A DNA stretch of 34,351 nucleotides from Candidatus Peribacteraceae bacterium (GTDB taxonomy: Bacteria > Patescibacteriota > Gracilibacteria > Peribacterales > Peribacteraceae), in contig JAQTQU010000010.1 of assembly GCA_028712095.1 (NCBI GenBank), positions 1-34,351 of the forward strand, written 5' to 3'. Below, one piece after another: positions 30,930-34,351 of this stretch. A program made the translations under genes and the position numbers. The stretch's first letter is position 1; each line of letters starts with the position of its first letter. The notes under the pieces were generated by a model. That model saw only the letters and a program-made list of their open reading frames with translations, did not search any database and was not told the origin of the DNA.

Positions 30930-32276
30930 ATGGCATTCGTCCATCCCCGATCACGGCAGTCGTTCTTCTCCGGTTCCTCCGTTCACAAGGAGAAGAAGCA
31001 GTGGGGCGAGGAACATTGGATCGTGAACAAGGAGTACTGCGGCAAGAAGCTCCTCCTCAAGAAAGACCGCCGATGCAGCCTGCACACGCACAAGGAGAAG
31101 GATGAAGTCTTCTACGTGCAGCAGGGCCGTGTGCTTCTGGAGCTGGGCAAGGAAAAACGTGAGCTCAACCCCGGCGATTTCGTTCACATTCCCGCCGATA
31201 CTCCGCACCGCTTCACGGGTATGGAAGACAGCGAGATGTTCGAGTTCTCCACCACGCACCGCGAGGACGACAGCTTTCGCACGGAGTACTCTGGCCACGT
31301 GGAGCAGGAACGCTATGACCGGCAGTCCGCCCTCATCCGTTCGTTCAAGAAGTGCTCGGTGCTCGTCGTGGGTGACGTGATGCTCGATACGTACTTCTCC
31401 GGTTCCGTGGACCGCATCTCGCCCGAAGCCCCGATTCCTGTGGTTCACTTTCGGGAGAAGGCGTCATTTCCCGGCGGCGCGGCGAATGCGGCGCGCAATA
31501 TCGTGGCACTCGGCGCCCGAGCGACGCTCATCGGCCTCAAGGGCAAGGATGCGCCGGGGGCGGAACTTGAAGCGCTCCTCCGCAAGGGCAAGGTGCGGTC
31601 GCGTCTGCTCGTGGATGCGCAGCGCTTCACGACGCAGAAGCAGCGTATCGTCGCGGGGTCCTCGCACCAGATCGTCCGTCTCGATTTTGAGGAACAATCT
31701 TCTCCCTCGCCAGCACAGGTGCGCGCTCTTCTTCAGTACGTCGAGCGGGAGTTACCCAAGCACGATGTCCTGCTCCTCTCGGATTACGCCAAAGGCGTGT
31801 TCTCGCCCGCTGTTCTGCGGGCATGCATCGCCCTCGCGCGGCGGAAGAAGAAGCCCGTGGTGCTCGACCCCAAGCCCCTCGATGCCTCGTACCTCGTCGC
31901 CGCCCGCGGCGTGACGCTCATCACACCCAACCGCCGGGAGGCCTTGCTCCTCACGGGGCGGGCGGATCTTTCGGCCGAGGAGGCGGGCAAGCTACTGGCG
32001 GGCGCGCTCAAGACCGACGTGCTGCTCACCCTGGGGGCCGATGGCATGCTCCTCGCGCATCCCCGCAAGGCTCCGGAACGCTTCTCCACGTTCGTGCGCG
32101 AAGTGGCCGACGTGTCGGGAGCGGGGGATACGGTAGTCGCCGTTCTGGCGGTCGCTCTCGGGCTCAAAGGCAAGCTCCTCGATGCCGTGGATCTCAGCAA
32201 CCGCGCCGCCGGCATCGCCGTCGGCAAGGCGGGCACGGCAACGGTCACTCCCGCGGAACTTCTGGATGTCTTATGA
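30930..32276 (+). CDS. Fusion: cupin domain + PfkB-family heptose-7-phosphate kinase (HldA/HldE N-domain)
   Basis: 448 aa from ATG 30930 (a TTG 27 nt upstream is in frame). Residues about 25-115 form a cupin: LHTHKEKDEVFYV supplies His52, His54 and Glu59, and DTPHRF supplies His93, the usual metal ligands. Such cupins occur in mannose-6-phosphate isomerase-type proteins. Residues about 140-448 are a sugar kinase: VVGDVMLDTYFSGSVDRISPEAPIPV and GGAANAARN match HldE/RfaE, and DVSGAGDTVVA (394-404) holds the catalytic Asp400. In E. coli the kinase is fused to a nucleotidyltransferase; here that domain is on the next gene. The cupin could act as an isomerase or sensor; its role is open. Confidence 0.88.
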   Translation: MAFVHPRSRQSFFSGSSVHKEKKQWGEEHWIVNKEYCGKKLLLKKDRRCSLHTHKEKDEVFYVQQGRVLLELGKEKRELNPGDFVHIPADTPHRFTGMEDSEMFEFSTTHREDDSFRTEYSGHVEQERYDRQSALIRSFKKCSVLVVGDVMLDTYFSGSVDRISPEAPIPVVHFREKASFPGGAANAARNIVALGARATLIGLKGKDAPGAELEALLRKGKVRSRLLVDAQRFTTQKQRIVAGSSHQIVRLDFEEQSSPSPAQVRALLQYVERELPKHDVLLLSDYAKGVFSPAVLRACIALARRKKKPVVLDPKPLDASYLVAARGVTLITPNRREALLLTGRADLSAEEAGKLLAGALKTDVLLTLGADGMLLAHPRKAPERFSTFVREVADVSGAGDTVVAVLAVALGLKGKLLDAVDLSNRAAGIAVGKAGTATVTPAELLDVL

Positions 32277-32326
32277 CATCGAATCTCCCATGACACTTTT
32301 CTTTTTCTCCTGCCCCCTCACCCTAC

Positions 32327-32351
32327 CCTCTCCCCCCTTCGGGTGGAGAGG
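32327..32351. repeat. UUCG-loop hairpin between the two heptose genes
   Basis: CCTCTCC (32327-32333) pairs with GGAGAGG (32345-32351), with further pairs closing a TTCG tetraloop. It lies in a 146-bp gap with a CCCTCACCC...-type sequence often dispersed in genomes. GTTTGTGGATGGTCG (32382-32396), just after, also occurs at 2078-2092. Confidence 0.5.
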
Positions 32352-32422
32352 AGATCAGGAAATGTATCGGAGAGGGGAGCCGTTTGTGGATGGTCGAAGG
32401 TTTTAGATGTTTCTGATTTTTT

Positions 32423-33409
32423 ATGAAATTTCTCCTCCTCGATTTCGATGGAACGCTGATCGAAGATAACGGGGGAGTGGCTTACGATCCGCCGCGCGTC
32501 ACTCTGCTTCCGGGTGTCGCGGAGGGGCTGAAGAAGCTGCAAGACGCCGGATGGCGGTTTTTCATCGTCACGAATCAGTCCAAGATCGCCCGCGGCATCG
32601 CGACGGAGGAGAACGTCGATGCCTGCATCAGCCGCGTGATCCAATTATTGCAGGAAGAGGGCGTCCGCATTGACGCCGCCGAGAAGTGTCCGCACCGCGT
32701 GGAAGATGCGTGTGTCTGCCGCAAGCCCAAAGCCGGCATGTGGGAGGCGCTCCGCAAGCGCTTTCCAGGCCTCACAGCGAAGGAAACCATTCTCGCGGGA
32801 GACATGGATCGGGACATGCAGATGGGCCAGGCGATCGGCTGCCGGACCGCGCGTATCTTCGTCTCCCGGCATCCGAGAAAGTTCTCTTCCACATACCTCG
32901 TTCGCTCCCTTTCCGAGCTCGCCGATCTTCTGCTGGCACCTGCGGAACGCATTCGCTCTCTCACTGATGTCGCGCGATGGGCGGAGGAGGAGCGTGTGCA
33001 GGGAAAGACGGTTGTCACCACGAACGGCGCGTTTGATTTTTTCCACGACGGGCACCGGTTCCTCCTTGAGGAGGCGCGCAAGCATGGGGATGTGCTCATC
33101 GTGGGCGTGAACAGCGATGCTTCCGTGCGGAGAGCGAAGGGCGAAGGGCGCCCCTTGCAGAATGCGGAGACCCGCGCGCTCTCCGTGGCCCGGTTCGCGG
33201 ATGCCGTCTTCATCTTCGATGACGATGACCCGCGTTCATGGTTGCCCACGATCAAGCCGCAGATGCACGTGAATGCCGCGACGTACGGCGAGCAGTGCGT
33301 CGAGCGCCCGATCCTCGACCAGATCGGAGCGAAGCTCGTCCTCGTCCCCGTGAAGCAGGAATTGGGCTCCACGTCGCAGTTCCTCTCCGATGTTCATCCT
33401 CCCGCCTGA
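32423..33409 (+). CDS. Fusion: GmhB-type heptose-bisphosphate phosphatase + HldE C-domain-type nucleotidyltransferase
   Basis: 328 aa. Residues 1-165 are a HAD phosphatase: DFDGT (7-11), VTNQS (49-53), CPH..., CVC (Cys89, His91, Cys97, Cys99, the zinc site of GmhB) followed by RKPKAGM, and GDMDRDM. Residues about 190-328 are a cytidylyltransferase-like domain: TTNGAFDFFHDGH with the HxGH motif, GVNSDASVRRAKGEGRP and a late STSQF. The usual VKGGDY lysine loop reads VNAATYG, so nucleotide or substrate choice may differ. Together with the kinase this would give NDP-heptose from heptose-7-phosphate. The 1-bp overlap (TGATG) with the next glycosyltransferase implies coupling. Confidence 0.88.
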   Translation: MKFLLLDFDGTLIEDNGGVAYDPPRVTLLPGVAEGLKKLQDAGWRFFIVTNQSKIARGIATEENVDACISRVIQLLQEEGVRIDAAEKCPHRVEDACVCRKPKAGMWEALRKRFPGLTAKETILAGDMDRDMQMGQAIGCRTARIFVSRHPRKFSSTYLVRSLSELADLLLAPAERIRSLTDVARWAEEERVQGKTVVTTNGAFDFFHDGHRFLLEEARKHGDVLIVGVNSDASVRRAKGEGRPLQNAETRALSVARFADAVFIFDDDDPRSWLPTIKPQMHVNAATYGEQCVERPILDQIGAKLVLVPVKQELGSTSQFLSDVHPPA

Positions 33410-34351
33410 TGTTCCGAACCCTCCTGCTCGGCACGCTCACGACACTCGCGCTCCCCTGGCTGCTCCTCAAGGCGCGCAACCGCGCTCGGCGGAAACCCGA
33501 ACGGCGCCGCGTCCTCGTCGTGCAGGCGGCGAAGATCGGGGACATGGTCTGCATGACGCCGCTCTTCCGCGCTCTGCGTGAGCACGGGGATCACGTTACG
33601 GTTCTCTGTCTTCAGCGCACGGGCGATATACTCGTGGGAAATCCGAATGTCGACGCGATGATCCACATTGACGATCCACAGTACCGCGGATCGGCGGGTG
33701 CCTTGCGGCTCTGGAGTACGTTCATGCGCGGGCAGTTCGACGTGAGCATGGTTGTCTTTCCCGCGTCGTTCCTCAGCATGATGGGGCTGTGGTCGGCCGC
33801 TCCCGTCCGCATCTACACGCGGGGGAGGGTGTTGAGTTTGCTTGAACGGTGGTTCAGGATCTTCTACACCCATCGGGCGCACTACGGGCGGCATACGCGG
33901 ACGTACGATCACTACATGTCTCTGGCCGGACTCCTCGGCGCTGCGCCCGTGCCGTACCGTCATGAGATGTTCCTGAGTGATGCCGAGGAGCAGTTCGCCT
34001 CAGATTGGTTGCAGCGTCACGGCATCGGCTCCGGTCAGCTTTTCGCTGCCATCTCCCTGCGTGCGGGCAACGCGCTCAAGGAATGGCCGATCGAGCGGTT
34101 CGTCGCGGTGGCGCGGCACGTCATCGATCATCATGGCATGTCCGTCGTTTTCCTCGATACCGATATGCGCGTGACGAGGCAGGCGCTCAGCCTCCTCCGC
34201 GATCCTTCTCGCGTGACGGAGGCGCACGACCTCTCGCTCCGGCATCTTGCGGCGGTGATCAAGCGAGCCTCTCTCTTCGTCGCGGTCGATACGGGCCCGC
34301 TCTACATGGCGCATGTGTTCGGTGTGCCGCTCGTGGATATCATCGGCCCCG
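33409..34351 (+). CDS. Glycosyltransferase family 9 (heptosyltransferase-like), C-terminus beyond the window
   Basis: 314 residues are visible and the frame is open to the right edge. An N-terminal hydrophobic stretch (LLLGTLTTLALPWLLL) may anchor the protein. VVQAAKIGDMVCMTPLFRALR is the GT9 N-terminal motif, VDAMIHID and FDVSMVVFP follow, AISLRAGNALKEWPIERFVAVA starts the donor domain, and VAVDTGPLYMAHVFGVPLVDIIGP is the GT9 nucleotide-sugar site (DTGP). GT9 enzymes such as WaaC and WaaF transfer heptose from ADP-heptose. Placement straight after the heptose-activation genes supports that donor. Acceptor unknown; CPR bacteria generally lack lipid A, so a core LPS role is not assumed. Confidence 0.88.
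   Translation, partial: MFRTLLLGTLTTLALPWLLLKARNRARRKPERRRVLVVQAAKIGDMVCMTPLFRALREHGDHVTVLCLQRTGDILVGNPNVDAMIHIDDPQYRGSAGALRLWSTFMRGQFDVSMVVFPASFLSMMGLWSAAPVRIYTRGRVLSLLERWFRIFYTHRAHYGRHTRTYDHYMSLAGLLGAAPVPYRHEMFLSDAEEQFASDWLQRHGIGSGQLFAAISLRAGNALKEWPIERFVAVARHVIDHHGMSVVFLDTDMRVTRQALSLLRDPSRVTEAHDLSLRHLAAVIKRASLFVAVDTGPLYMAHVFGVPLVDIIGP

Noticed and set aside
994-34351. UGA recoding as in Gracilibacteria/Absconditabacteria
   Set aside because: Many genes end in TGA at the expected family length, often in ATGA overlaps, and no in-frame TGA interrupts conserved proteins.
30930-34351. Classical lipopolysaccharide core operon
   Set aside because: Heptose activation and GT9 are present, but no lipid A, Kdo or core gene is seen, and the inferred lineage generally lacks LPS; another surface glycan is more likely.

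Overview
The window begins inside a 16S rRNA gene (minus strand, its first ~357 E. coli-equivalent positions) and then runs through about 33 kb of surface-glycan genes. The 16S insertion carrying a GIY-YIG ORF, the many intergenic palindromes, the near absence of Shine-Dalgarno sequences, the standard genetic code (TGA is used freely as stop) and moderate-to-high GC together suggest a Candidate Phyla Radiation (Patescibacteria) bacterium, possibly of the Peregrinibacteria/Peribacteria type. This placement is an inference. The 16S fragment would decide it.

Layout. 1-993: 16S 5' end on the minus strand, with an arm of helix 6 (V1) expanded to hold a small endonuclease ORF, followed by a promoter/leader region full of hairpins. 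994-3350: a small hypothetical gene with a consensus promoter; an FkbM-like methyltransferase interrupted in frame by about 250 bp of palindromic repeat DNA; and an orphan gene of different codon use lying between inverted repeats. 3351-9067: GT4 glycosyltransferase, type-I ABC exporter, an unknown helical protein and a KpsS-like transferase, all on the plus strand.

9064-16430 (minus): a tightly overlapping pseudaminic acid operon, pseB-pseC-pseF-pseG-methyltransferase-pseI, ending with a second KpsS-like transferase. The PseH acetyltransferase is missing and a methyltransferase occupies its usual slot. 16552-18538 (minus): a zinc aminopeptidase-like DUF4910 protein and a methyltransferase. 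18641-21001 (plus): a legF/neuA-type CMP-sugar synthetase, a Gfo/Idh/MocA oxidoreductase and a PtmA-like SDR. 21002-24563 (minus): a PseA/WbpG-like amidotransferase, a methyltransferase and dedicated HisH and HisF paralogues, together a probable acetamidino-forming module. 24746-29804 (plus): legI-legG-legH-legC-legB, which with legF supplies every step of a legionaminic acid route.

29820-34351 (plus): a GDP-mannose 4,6-dehydratase-like protein, then heptose activation with redistributed domains (cupin+PfkB kinase; GmhB-type phosphatase+nucleotidyltransferase) and a family-9 glycosyltransferase that runs off the end. Read together, the genes make CMP-pseudaminic-type and CMP-legionaminic-type sugars, amidate and possibly methylate them, activate heptose and a 6-deoxy-hexose or heptose, and assemble and export a surface glycan. 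The two nonulosonate branches can be told apart in the sequence: the PseB-type dehydratase keeps the catalytic Tyr, and the LegB-type one has Met there.
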